This document shows positions 44,878 through 50,984 of a stretch of DNA of 50,984 nt, one piece after another. The DNA comes from Prevotella sp. (GTDB lineage Bacteria; Bacteroidota; Bacteroidia; Bacteroidales; Bacteroidaceae): contig JAFUAY010000041.1 of assembly GCA_017460515.1 (NCBI GenBank), forward strand, positions 1-50,984, read 5' to 3'. The position numbers were made by a program, and so were the translations under genes. Within the stretch, counting starts at the first letter, position 1. Every line of letters begins with the position of its first letter. The notes under the pieces are model-generated. The model was not told where the DNA came from. It ran no database searches and was given only the letters and a program-made list of their open reading frames with translations.

Positions 44878-45917
44878 GTAACCGACTGAGAGACAATATC
44901 AATAGCGACTACTTCAAGGCGGCCAACGCCATGAAGCCAAAGCAGGCACGACGACGTATCGTGGCCTACGTGGAGAGCTATGACGATATCTATTTCTGGC
45001 GAACCGTACTCGGCCCCTTCGAAAACGAACAGCGATACTTCGAAGTGATGCTGCCCTCAAAACAAAAACTCATCCGCGGAAAGAAATCGGTACTCATGAA
45101 CTTCATTGAGGGACAGACGGGTCCCGACATGATAGCCTGCGTAGATGCGGACTACGACTATCTGCTACAGGGAGCAACAGACAGCTCGAAGAAGATACTG
45201 GAGTCACCCTACGTATTCCATACCTACGTCTACGCCATCGAGAACTACCAGTGCTACGCTCCCTCGCTCCACGATGTATGTGTAGCCGTCACGCTCAACG
45301 ACCACCGGATCTTCGACTTTCAGGAGTTCTTCCGCCTCTATAGCGAGGCTATCTTCCCGCTCTTCGTTTGGTCTGTATGGGCTTATCGCACGGGCTATTA
45401 TAAGCAGTTCTCCATGAGCGATTTCAACAGAATCATTGACACTGGCGGCTTCACCATCCAGAGTCCACTGGACTCCATTGACAACGTGAAGCGGAAAGCA
45501 TTCCATAAAGTGCGCGAACTGCAGAAGAAATTCCCTGGCAACAAAGAAGCCTACCTGAAACTGAAGGACGAGCTGATGGCGATGGGCGTTACCCCACAGA
45601 CCACCTATTTATATATACAAGGGCATCATCTCTTCGACACCATTGCGGCTCCTATCATGGGAAAGGTGTGTAACGCACTCAGACAGGAACGTCAGAACGA
45701 GATCTACCACGCTCAGGCCCACAAGACACAGAAGTACAACGAGATGTCGTGCTACGAGAATGCCACGCAAGACGTGAAGACAATGCTGAAGAAGAATACA
45801 GGCTACACCTTCTCGGAGCCCTTCCGGAAACTTCACTACGACATTGAGCAGTATCTCAGCATAGGAACCGAACCCCAACAAAACAGCAACCCCATAGAAA
45901 CAGAACAACAGAAATGA
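44874..45917 (+). CDS. DUF4435 (TOPRIM-like) protein
   Basis: A 347-residue protein of the DUF4435 family, which has a TOPRIM-like nuclease fold. The candidate metal-binding residues are Glu34 in YVESYDDIYFW (motif with Glu then Asp) and Asp91/Asp93 in CVDADYDYLL (DxD). AIENYQCY near residue 121 is also typical. The C-terminal half is helical and ends in a Gln-rich tail (QQNSNPIETEQQ). It overlaps both neighbours by four bases, so it is translated in step with the ATPase and with the glycosyltransferase. The pair looks like AriA/AriB of PARIS; whether it cuts tRNA or DNA, or has a different role, is not shown. Confidence 0.85.
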   Translation: MSNRLRDNINSDYFKAANAMKPKQARRRIVAYVESYDDIYFWRTVLGPFENEQRYFEVMLPSKQKLIRGKKSVLMNFIEGQTGPDMIACVDADYDYLLQGATDSSKKILESPYVFHTYVYAIENYQCYAPSLHDVCVAVTLNDHRIFDFQEFFRLYSEAIFPLFVWSVWAYRTGYYKQFSMSDFNRIIDTGGFTIQSPLDSIDNVKRKAFHKVRELQKKFPGNKEAYLKLKDELMAMGVTPQTTYLYIQGHHLFDTIAAPIMGKVCNALRQERQNEIYHAQAHKTQKYNEMSCYENATQDVKTMLKKNTGYTFSEPFRKLHYDIEQYLSIGTEPQQNSNPIETEQQK

Positions 45918-46855
45918 TAACACTTGCTACCGTATCTCCCTGCTATAACGAAGAAGACGTGCTGCGCCATTCCACAGAGCGGCTCACTGCCCTCTTCGAG
46001 CGGATGATTGCCGAGGGTCTCATCAGCGACAAGAGCATGATGGTATTCGTCAACGACGGCAGTCGTGACCACACCTGGCAAATCATCAAAGAACTGCACA
46101 GTGAGAATCGATTCGTCAGAGGCATCAATCTCTCACGCAACGAGGGTCATCAGAACGCTATCTTCGCAGGCATGATGAAAGCCCGCGAGTGGGCAGATGC
46201 CGTCATCACCATCGATGCCGACCTGCAAGACGATATTGAGTGTATCCCACAAATGGTGAAACATTTCCAGGAGGGCTACGATATCGTCTATGGAGTCAAG
46301 GTCTCTCGCAAGGCCGACCCCTTCATGAAGCGCATGTCGGCCCAAGCATTCTATAAGTTGCAGAGTGCGATGGGCGTTGAGAGCGTGTTTAATCATGCCG
46401 ACTTCCGACTGATGAGCAAGCGTGCACTCGACATGCTCTCTACTTACGGCGAACGCAATCTCTACTTGCGAGGCATGATTCCACTCGTCGGACTCCCTTG
46501 GACCACCGTCGATGACGTGATTAGCGAACGCTATGCAGGTGCCTCGAAGTACACGCTGAAGAAGATGCTGAACCTGGCGCTCAACGGTATCACGGCCTTC
46601 AGCATCAAACCCATGCATGCCATCATCCAGCTGGGTTTCGTTTTCCTCTTCATTGCCTTTTGCATTGGCATCTACGTCACCCACGCACTCATAGCAGGCA
46701 CTGCCGTTCCAGGCTGGGCATCACTCATCCTTTCTGTCTGGCTGGTAGGCGGATTCATCATCATCTGCATCGGTATCACGGGCATCTATATTGGCAATAT
46801 CTATAATGAGGTGAAACACCGCCCGCTCTATCACATACAGGACATCCTGGAATAA
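45914..46855 (+). CDS. GT2 glycosyltransferase with two C-terminal membrane helices
   Basis: A 313-residue family 2 glycosyltransferase, like bacterial DPM1/GtrB/ArnC enzymes that load a sugar on a polyprenyl phosphate. The N-terminal VSPCYNEEDVL (residues 6-16) and the DxD motif in DADLQDDIECIP (about 98) are present. Two hydrophobic helices (about 235-257 and 270-295) anchor it. The sugar and the lipid are not known. Its ATG overlaps the DUF4435 stop codon, making it the third member of a coupled unit. Whether this reflects function or simple operon packing is open. Confidence 0.88.
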   Translation: MITLATVSPCYNEEDVLRHSTERLTALFERMIAEGLISDKSMMVFVNDGSRDHTWQIIKELHSENRFVRGINLSRNEGHQNAIFAGMMKAREWADAVITIDADLQDDIECIPQMVKHFQEGYDIVYGVKVSRKADPFMKRMSAQAFYKLQSAMGVESVFNHADFRLMSKRALDMLSTYGERNLYLRGMIPLVGLPWTTVDDVISERYAGASKYTLKKMLNLALNGITAFSIKPMHAIIQLGFVFLFIAFCIGIYVTHALIAGTAVPGWASLILSVWLVGGFIIICIGITGIYIGNIYNEVKHRPLYHIQDILE

Positions 46856-46919
46856 GCGTGACAAGAGAAGTCACTCGCTGTCAAATCAATAGAACAACAT
46901 TATCAAAAAACAATACAAT

Positions 46920-48110
46920 ATGAACGAGTTACAACTGAAGTACGGATGTAATCCAAACCAGAAACCTTCACGAATCTTTATGAACGAGGGTCAAGACCTG
47001 CCTCTCGAAGTATTAAACGGACGTCCCGGCTACATCAATTTCCTGGATGCACTGAACGCCTGGCAATTAGTCAGCGAGCTGAAGAAAGCCACAGGAATAC
47101 CTGCCGCAGCCTCTTTCAAGCACGTCAGCCCTGCAGGTGCTGCAGTAGGACTTCCCCTGAGTGATACGCTGAAGAAGATCTACTTCGTCGACGATATCCG
47201 TGGTCTTGACGAATCGCCTATTGCTTGTGCCTATGCCCGCGCCCGCGGTGCTGACCGTATGTCATCGTATGGCGACTTCATCGCCCTGAGCGATACCTGT
47301 GATGAGACAACGGCACTCATCATCAAGCGTGAGGTCTCTGATGGTGTGATTGCCCCCGATTACACGCCCGAAGCATTACAGATTCTGCGTGAGAAGCGCA
47401 AAGGCACTTACAATGTTATCAAGATGGACCCCGCCTATCGTCCTGAGCCCATCGAGCGCAAGCAGGTCTACGGCATTACCTTCGAGCAGGGACGTAACGA
47501 AATCCAGCTGGATGACCCTGCACTCTTTGAGAATATCCCCACAAAGAACAAGACCTTCACTGACGAGGCCCGTCGAGACCTGATGATTGCCCTCATCACC
47601 CTGAAGTACACGCAGTCGAATTCCGTGTGCTACGTCAAGGACGGACAGGCCATTGGCATTGGTGCCGGACAGCAGAGCCGCATCCACTGCACGCGTCTTG
47701 CAGGACAGAAAGCTGACATCTGGTGGTTACGCCAGCACCCGAAAGTGATGGCACTGCCCTTCATCGACGGCATCCGTCGTGCTGATCGCGACAATACCAT
47801 CGATGTCTATATCTCTGAAGACGAACATGACGACGTGCTGCGCGACGGTGCCTGGCAGCAGTTCTTCAAGGTGAAGCCCGAAGTGCTGACCAAAGAAGAG
47901 AAACTGGCATGGATAGCCCAAAACACGAAGGTGGCACTGGGTAGCGATGCTTTCTTCCCCTTTGGCGACAATATCGAGCGTGCCCACAAGAGTGGTGTTG
48001 AGTTTATTGCTCAGGCAGGCGGATCAGTACGTGATGACCATGTGATCATGACTTGCGACAAATACAACATCGCCATGACATTCACAGGCGTTCGTCTCTT
48101 CCACCATTAA
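46920..48110 (+). CDS. Standalone AICAR formyltransferase (PurH-like, no IMP cyclohydrolase domain)
   Basis: A 396-residue enzyme matching the AICAR transformylase half of PurH, which formylates AICAR with 10-formyltetrahydrofolate. The core motif is ASFKHVSPAGAAVGLPLS (near residue 62), with the Lys-His pair of the active site. DPAYRPE, TLKYTQSNSVCYVKDGQAIGIGAGQQSR (quoted as KYTQSNSVCYVKDGQ) and FFPFGDNIERA are typical. No cyclohydrolase (MGS-like) domain precedes it. The last purine step would need a separate cyclohydrolase or a full PurH elsewhere. A 64-base gap without a clear promoter separates it from the glycosyltransferase gene. Confidence 0.9.
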   Translation: MNELQLKYGCNPNQKPSRIFMNEGQDLPLEVLNGRPGYINFLDALNAWQLVSELKKATGIPAAASFKHVSPAGAAVGLPLSDTLKKIYFVDDIRGLDESPIACAYARARGADRMSSYGDFIALSDTCDETTALIIKREVSDGVIAPDYTPEALQILREKRKGTYNVIKMDPAYRPEPIERKQVYGITFEQGRNEIQLDDPALFENIPTKNKTFTDEARRDLMIALITLKYTQSNSVCYVKDGQAIGIGAGQQSRIHCTRLAGQKADIWWLRQHPKVMALPFIDGIRRADRDNTIDVYISEDEHDDVLRDGAWQQFFKVKPEVLTKEEKLAWIAQNTKVALGSDAFFPFGDNIERAHKSGVEFIAQAGGSVRDDHVIMTCDKYNIAMTFTGVRLFHH

Positions 48111-48118
48111 TATAAGCC

Positions 48119-48319
48119 ATGAGTAAAGAAGACGATTTCCAGAGTATTCTTGAGAACGGTATCAGCTTTGGTCGCGGTGGAGAGCGCAAGGATCCCAACG
48201 CTGGCAAAGTGAAGACCAAGGCCAAGAAGAAGCAATACATTACCGGTGCTCACGGCAGTGGCTCAGCCAAGCAGAAAGCCAAGTACCGCGAACAGCGTGC
48301 CAACCGCCATAAGAAATAA
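48119..48319 (+). CDS. Small basic conserved protein
   Basis: A 66-residue Lys- and Arg-rich protein (ERKDPNAGKVKTKAKKKQYI, then KQKAKYREQRANRHKK). The N-terminal 20 residues are mixed and acidic (MSKEDDFQSILENGISFG). Such composition suggests RNA or ribosome binding, but I do not recognise a family. It begins eight bases after the AICAR formyltransferase stop, so it is co-transcribed. Its last codons and TAA stop lie inside the loop of an 11-bp perfect hairpin (48297-48330). Confidence 0.7.
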   Translation: MSKEDDFQSILENGISFGRGGERKDPNAGKVKTKAKKKQYITGAHGSGSAKQKAKYREQRANRHKK

Positions 48320-48330
48320 GCGGTTGGCAC
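48297..48330 (+). terminator. 11-bp hairpin over the stop codon of the small basic gene
   Basis: GTGCCAACCGC (48297-48307) and its exact complement (48320-48330) flank a 12-base loop holding the TAA stop. No T-run follows, so it may be a U-tail-less terminator or a stabilising 3' end. Confidence 0.5.
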
Positions 48331-48358
48331 GACACAGTACCCGTAAAGGTTCTATTGA

Positions 48359-50062
48359 CTATACAGGCAGTTGCAGAATAAAGCGGCTGCCTGTCTTGTA
48401 TTCTTTGTCCAGAAGGATATCGCCACCCAACGACTTAGCCAATTGTCGGCAGATGGTCAATCCCAGTCCTGCACCCTCACTGAAATCGTTCAGTTTCACG
48501 AAATTCTCAAAAATCTTCTCCTGCTGCTCTTCGGGAATACCAATACCAGTATCGGTAATACTGATTTGAACGTGGCTGGAAGCCTCTATCACATTCATCG
48601 ACACGGAGCCTTTCTCAGTAAACTTCAAGGCATTACCGATAATCTTATTCAGAATCTGCGAGATGGTATCTTTCTTGCTCTTAACGACAAACGAGTCTGG
48701 CAGGTTGGTATGGAACTCTAACTTCAGTCCCTTCGAGTTATCGTCTTTGGCCTTAGCCATTGCAACCCTACATATCTCGTTGACCTTGACAGGCTTCAAC
48801 TCATTGGCGCTGACCGTCTCACTCTCACCTGCCGAGAGTTCCAGCAACTCATTGATAATGTTTGTTATTGCTGCCGTATTCGAAGCGATACGTTCACGCA
48901 TATCGGCTTTCTCCTCTTCCGTGAAAGTGATGTCTGGCGAACAGATCACCTGCGAGAATCCATTGATGGCATTCAGCGGGGTACGAATCTCATGACTCAT
49001 CGAACGTATGAACGATGACTTCATCCGGTTGGCCTCCTCGGCCTTCTCCTTTGCCACGTTCAGTTCCTGTTCATGCTTCCATATCTTGCGCATCAAGCGC
49101 CTACGCCCCATTATATATATTAAGATGTATAGACAGGTCATGATGATAAAGCCGCGCGTCAGTCGCTTACTGGCCTGTTCTTTCTTGTAGTTGCCTTCCA
49201 TACCGTTGATGCGGAAGATTACTACATGCTGGTCAACGTTTAGCGTTCCTTCTTGAGCCATCTCCACAGCCTCGTCAAACTTCCCGTCGAAGGCAGTCTT
49301 TGCCACTTCAATGATTTGGTCATAACGAAGGTTGAAATGCTGGCGCCCGCGCTCCTTCACAGTAGGATCGAGGGCATCATATTGCTCTCGTGCCTTCATG
49401 TACTTGATACGGGTTCGCTCAAAATTATCCGGGTCGTCAATCATGAAATACACATAGCACTTGATGCCCAGAGCCATGGACATAAACTCAAAGCTATTCA
49501 GCTTTTCAGCCTCCTCGATAGCACGGTCGGCCCATTGTATTGACACTCTGGGATGAGTCATATAGTCCACCTGTGCCAAATAGATATACATCAGCGTGGT
49601 GAATTTCGGATCGCGATCACCCACTAACACAAGCGCTTCACGATAAAGACTGTCAGCCTCTGGATTACGCATCATTTTCATAATGTCACCACGTAATCCC
49701 ATAGAAAGATACATATAGGCAGAATCTTTGTTCTGCTGCAGATGATAAAAGAGCTCGAAGGAAGTCCTAACAGCACGCATGGCATCTTGGTGGTCTACAG
49801 CGAAGAATCCGTCATGCGTCTTCACCTTATAGAACATTTCCCACAGCTCGTGTTTCAACAGATAGTCCTCATACTCCGTTACAAGAGTATTATATTCTTC
49901 TGGACTCCCGTTCTGAAGTCTTACGAAGTCACGATAATATTTTTTCAGGGTTATCGTGTCCTCAGCAGTAAGGCGCACGGCAGCCTCCATGTAACCCGAT
50001 GACAAACAGAATAGCAGTGCCAACAGGACTCTTCGACAAACGCAATAGAAGGTTTGTAGCAT
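48359..50062 (-). CDS. Sensor histidine kinase with TPR-like N-terminal domain
   Basis: A 567-residue membrane kinase. A signal or anchor sequence (VLLALLFCLSSG) is followed by a periplasmic domain of TPR-like helices (about 40-290: YLSMGLRGDIMKMMRNPEAD is one, quoted as YLSMGLRGDI). A transmembrane helix (about 304-319) leads to a coiled linker and then HisKA with SMSHEIRTPLNAI (His357 is the phosphoacceptor). The ATPase domain shows an N box (NKIIGNALKFTEKG), G1 (DTGIGIPEEQ) and G2 (GAGLGLTICRQ). There is no receiver domain and no response regulator nearby, so its partner is unknown. TPR-type sensors of this kind are common in Prevotella. Confidence 0.93.
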   Translation of the reverse strand: MLQTFYCVCRRVLLALLFCLSSGYMEAAVRLTAEDTITLKKYYRDFVRLQNGSPEEYNTLVTEYEDYLLKHELWEMFYKVKTHDGFFAVDHQDAMRAVRTSFELFYHLQQNKDSAYMYLSMGLRGDIMKMMRNPEADSLYREALVLVGDRDPKFTTLMYIYLAQVDYMTHPRVSIQWADRAIEEAEKLNSFEFMSMALGIKCYVYFMIDDPDNFERTRIKYMKAREQYDALDPTVKERGRQHFNLRYDQIIEVAKTAFDGKFDEAVEMAQEGTLNVDQHVVIFRINGMEGNYKKEQASKRLTRGFIIMTCLYILIYIMGRRRLMRKIWKHEQELNVAKEKAEEANRMKSSFIRSMSHEIRTPLNAINGFSQVICSPDITFTEEEKADMRERIASNTAAITNIINELLELSAGESETVSANELKPVKVNEICRVAMAKAKDDNSKGLKLEFHTNLPDSFVVKSKKDTISQILNKIIGNALKFTEKGSVSMNVIEASSHVQISITDTGIGIPEEQQEKIFENFVKLNDFSEGAGLGLTICRQLAKSLGGDILLDKEYKTGSRFILQLPV

Positions 50063-50120
50063 AATAGCGATAATTAAGGATTAATAGTCATGACAAGCAA
50101 AAAGGACTTGCTTCACTTGC

Positions 50121-50519
50121 TTACAGACCACTTGACGCATGCAAGCGTTCCAGATTGCCATCCCACAGCGAGCGCAAGTCTTCCAGCTCATCTTGAGGAG
50201 CATAGTCTACGATGCACAGACACAGCTCGCCAGTCAACTCACTTCGTCCGATCCTCATCTCCCAAAAAGCGTCAGGATCATCTTCCTCAACCCACTGAAA
50301 GCGTATATGACTATGGTATTCACGTTCAACAACATTGGCAGAGAGCGTATGATGGGCTGTCCAGGGCTGTCCCCAAGTAAACGAAACGACACCATTCTCT
50401 TCCGTAACCTCATCAGCAATCCAGCGTCCCAGCCCGTGATCAGTACTAATCAATTGCCAGATAATGTCGGGACGACGTGCAGACAAGGGATATTCTATGT
50501 TCAGACGTTCTTTTTTCAT
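50121..50519 (-). CDS. START-like domain protein
   Basis: A 132-residue protein with the pattern of a Bacteroidota START-like (AHSA1/Bet v1-related) family: IEYPLSARRPDIIWQLISTDHGLGRWIADEV at the N-terminus (quoted as IEYPLSARRPDIIWQLI) and FTWG, FQWVEED, FWEMRIG and L-T-G-E-L-C-L strands later. Such folds bind hydrophobic ligands or partner proteins; no function is known. It has its own promoter on the minus strand. The kinase gene lies downstream with a 58-base gap and may follow on the same transcript. Confidence 0.85.
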   Translation of the reverse strand: MKKERLNIEYPLSARRPDIIWQLISTDHGLGRWIADEVTEENGVVSFTWGQPWTAHHTLSANVVEREYHSHIRFQWVEEDDPDAFWEMRIGRSELTGELCLCIVDYAPQDELEDLRSLWDGNLERLHASSGL

Positions 50520-50553
50520 GCTAAAATTATCATTAAATGATTAGTAGTCGGTG

Positions 50554-50561
50554 CAAAATTA
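50554..50561 (-). promoter_or_regulatory. Promoter of the START-like gene (-7 box)
   Basis: TAATTTTG followed by C on the minus strand, 35 bases before the start. It is back to back with the tRNA-Met promoter. Confidence 0.55.
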
Positions 50562-50602
50562 CAAATTTTTTCGGGATAACAAGAATAAAATCAAGAAAAT
50601 AT

Positions 50603-50633
50603 TTTGCAGATTCGAAACTTATTACTACCTTTG
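50603..50633 (+). promoter_or_regulatory. Promoter of tRNA-Met
   Basis: TTTG (50603-50606), 19 bases, TACCTTTG (50626-50633) followed by C, a full consensus. Confidence 0.8.
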
Positions 50634-50652
50634 CACCCGCAAAACAAAAGAT

Positions 50653-50729
50653 GGCGGGATAGCTCAGCTGGTTAGAGCGCATGATTCATAATCATGAGGT
50701 CGCCGGTTCAATCCCGGCTCCCGCTACCA
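50653..50729 (+). tRNA. tRNA-Met (CAU), elongator type
   Basis: Complete cloverleaf: acceptor GGCGGGA/TCCCGCT with a G-U pair, D-arm GCTC/GAGC, anticodon stem CATGA/TCATG with loop TTCATAA (anticodon CAT), T-arm GCCGG/CCGGC, discriminator A and an encoded CCA. The CAU anticodon leaves a lysidine-modified tRNA-Ile as an alternative; the elongator Met reading seems more likely. Confidence 0.9.
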
Positions 50730-50748
50730 AAGAAAAGCTCTAAAAATC

Positions 50749-50783
50749 AAGCAGTTACGAAGATTTCGCAACTGCTTTTTTCT
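50749..50783 (+). terminator. Terminator after tRNA-Met
   Basis: AAGCAGTT and AACTGCTT arms, with a CG/CG extension near the loop, followed by a run of seven T. The remaining 200 bases (50784-50984) hold no recognisable gene. Confidence 0.85.
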
Positions 50784-50984
50784 TTTCGCGAAGTCGATTC
50801 GGGAAAGTAATGGGAAAGTTTACCACTTCTAAATCGCTTTTTTTATCGTGTTCGATTTAGCTGAAATTAAACAGGATTAGCTGCATATTATGGGATTCAA
50901 ATTGCTCTAATCATAATTTTGGTAACCTGATTTCTCTGTAATTGAGATAAAAGATCAATCCTAATGATCCTCCTAAAAGCAACA

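Noticed and set aside
50810-50860. ORF starting MGKFTT after tRNA-Met, as an integrase start
   Set aside because: It stops after 16 codons, and no attachment repeat of the tRNA end is visible in the window.

Overview
The window looks like chromosome from a Prevotella-type member of the Bacteroidales (phylum Bacteroidota). The signs are promoters of the Bacteroidota form (TTTG, 19-20 bases, TAnnTTTG) in front of many genes, alpha2-type glycyl-tRNA synthetase, Bacteroidota-only families (DUF3098, DUF4831, a START-like protein), a standalone AICAR formyltransferase, and a surface protein with a Prevotella-style C-terminal tail. Almost all of it is core metabolism and information processing. I see no insertion sequence, prophage or CRISPR array.

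Layout. 70-3350: a frameshifted surface protein (minus strand), its long structured leader, and a tandem array of 22-bp dyads between two divergent promoters. 3351-7959: rpsO, then a minus-strand operon ftsX-DUF3098-uppP-truB-queA-folK. 8117-9482: a radical SAM gene and purN. 9517-11638: a PAP2 phosphatase/outer-membrane protein and a small lipoprotein (minus). 11803-22425: cca, typA, glyS, an FKBP lipoprotein, dxs, trkA and trkH (plus). 22514-24858: a PurF-like protein and rplS, which carries an in-frame amber codon. 24937-30744: a 58-residue ORF, a LytM/LysM endopeptidase, and a flippase-like/DJ-1/ispD/recG operon (minus). 30878-36225: nadK, an ABC exporter, the NAD(P)H-hydrate repair enzyme and a DUF4831 protein (plus). 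36269-41820: a C10-type protease, gyrB, a SpoU methyltransferase, rpsT and tRNA-Glu (minus). 41969-48319: recO, a TerC protein, a translationally coupled ATPase/TOPRIM (DUF4435)/glycosyltransferase trio, AICAR formyltransferase and a small basic protein (plus). 48359-50519: a hybrid-architecture sensor kinase and a START-like protein (minus). 50653-50729: tRNA-Met, then the window ends in non-coding sequence.

How genes work together. IspD and Dxs both serve the MEP isoprenoid pathway, and UppP recycles the isoprenoid carrier for peptidoglycan. FtsX, UppP and the LytM enzyme act on the cell wall. TruB, QueA, Cca, the SpoU enzyme and GlyS act on tRNA. PurN and the AICAR formyltransferase are the two folate-dependent purine steps, and FolK makes folate. 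TrkA/TrkH form a potassium uptake system.

The most notable items are: an amber codon in the middle of the essential L19 gene; an ATPase plus DUF4435/TOPRIM pair of PARIS/OLD-like composition coupled to a glycosyltransferase; a five-unit 22-bp array with covarying dyads; a leader-peptide-plus-hairpin arrangement before the surface gene; and low-complexity repeats (heptamers, GA-rich 21-mers, a REP-like palindrome) that have entered housekeeping coding sequences in frame.
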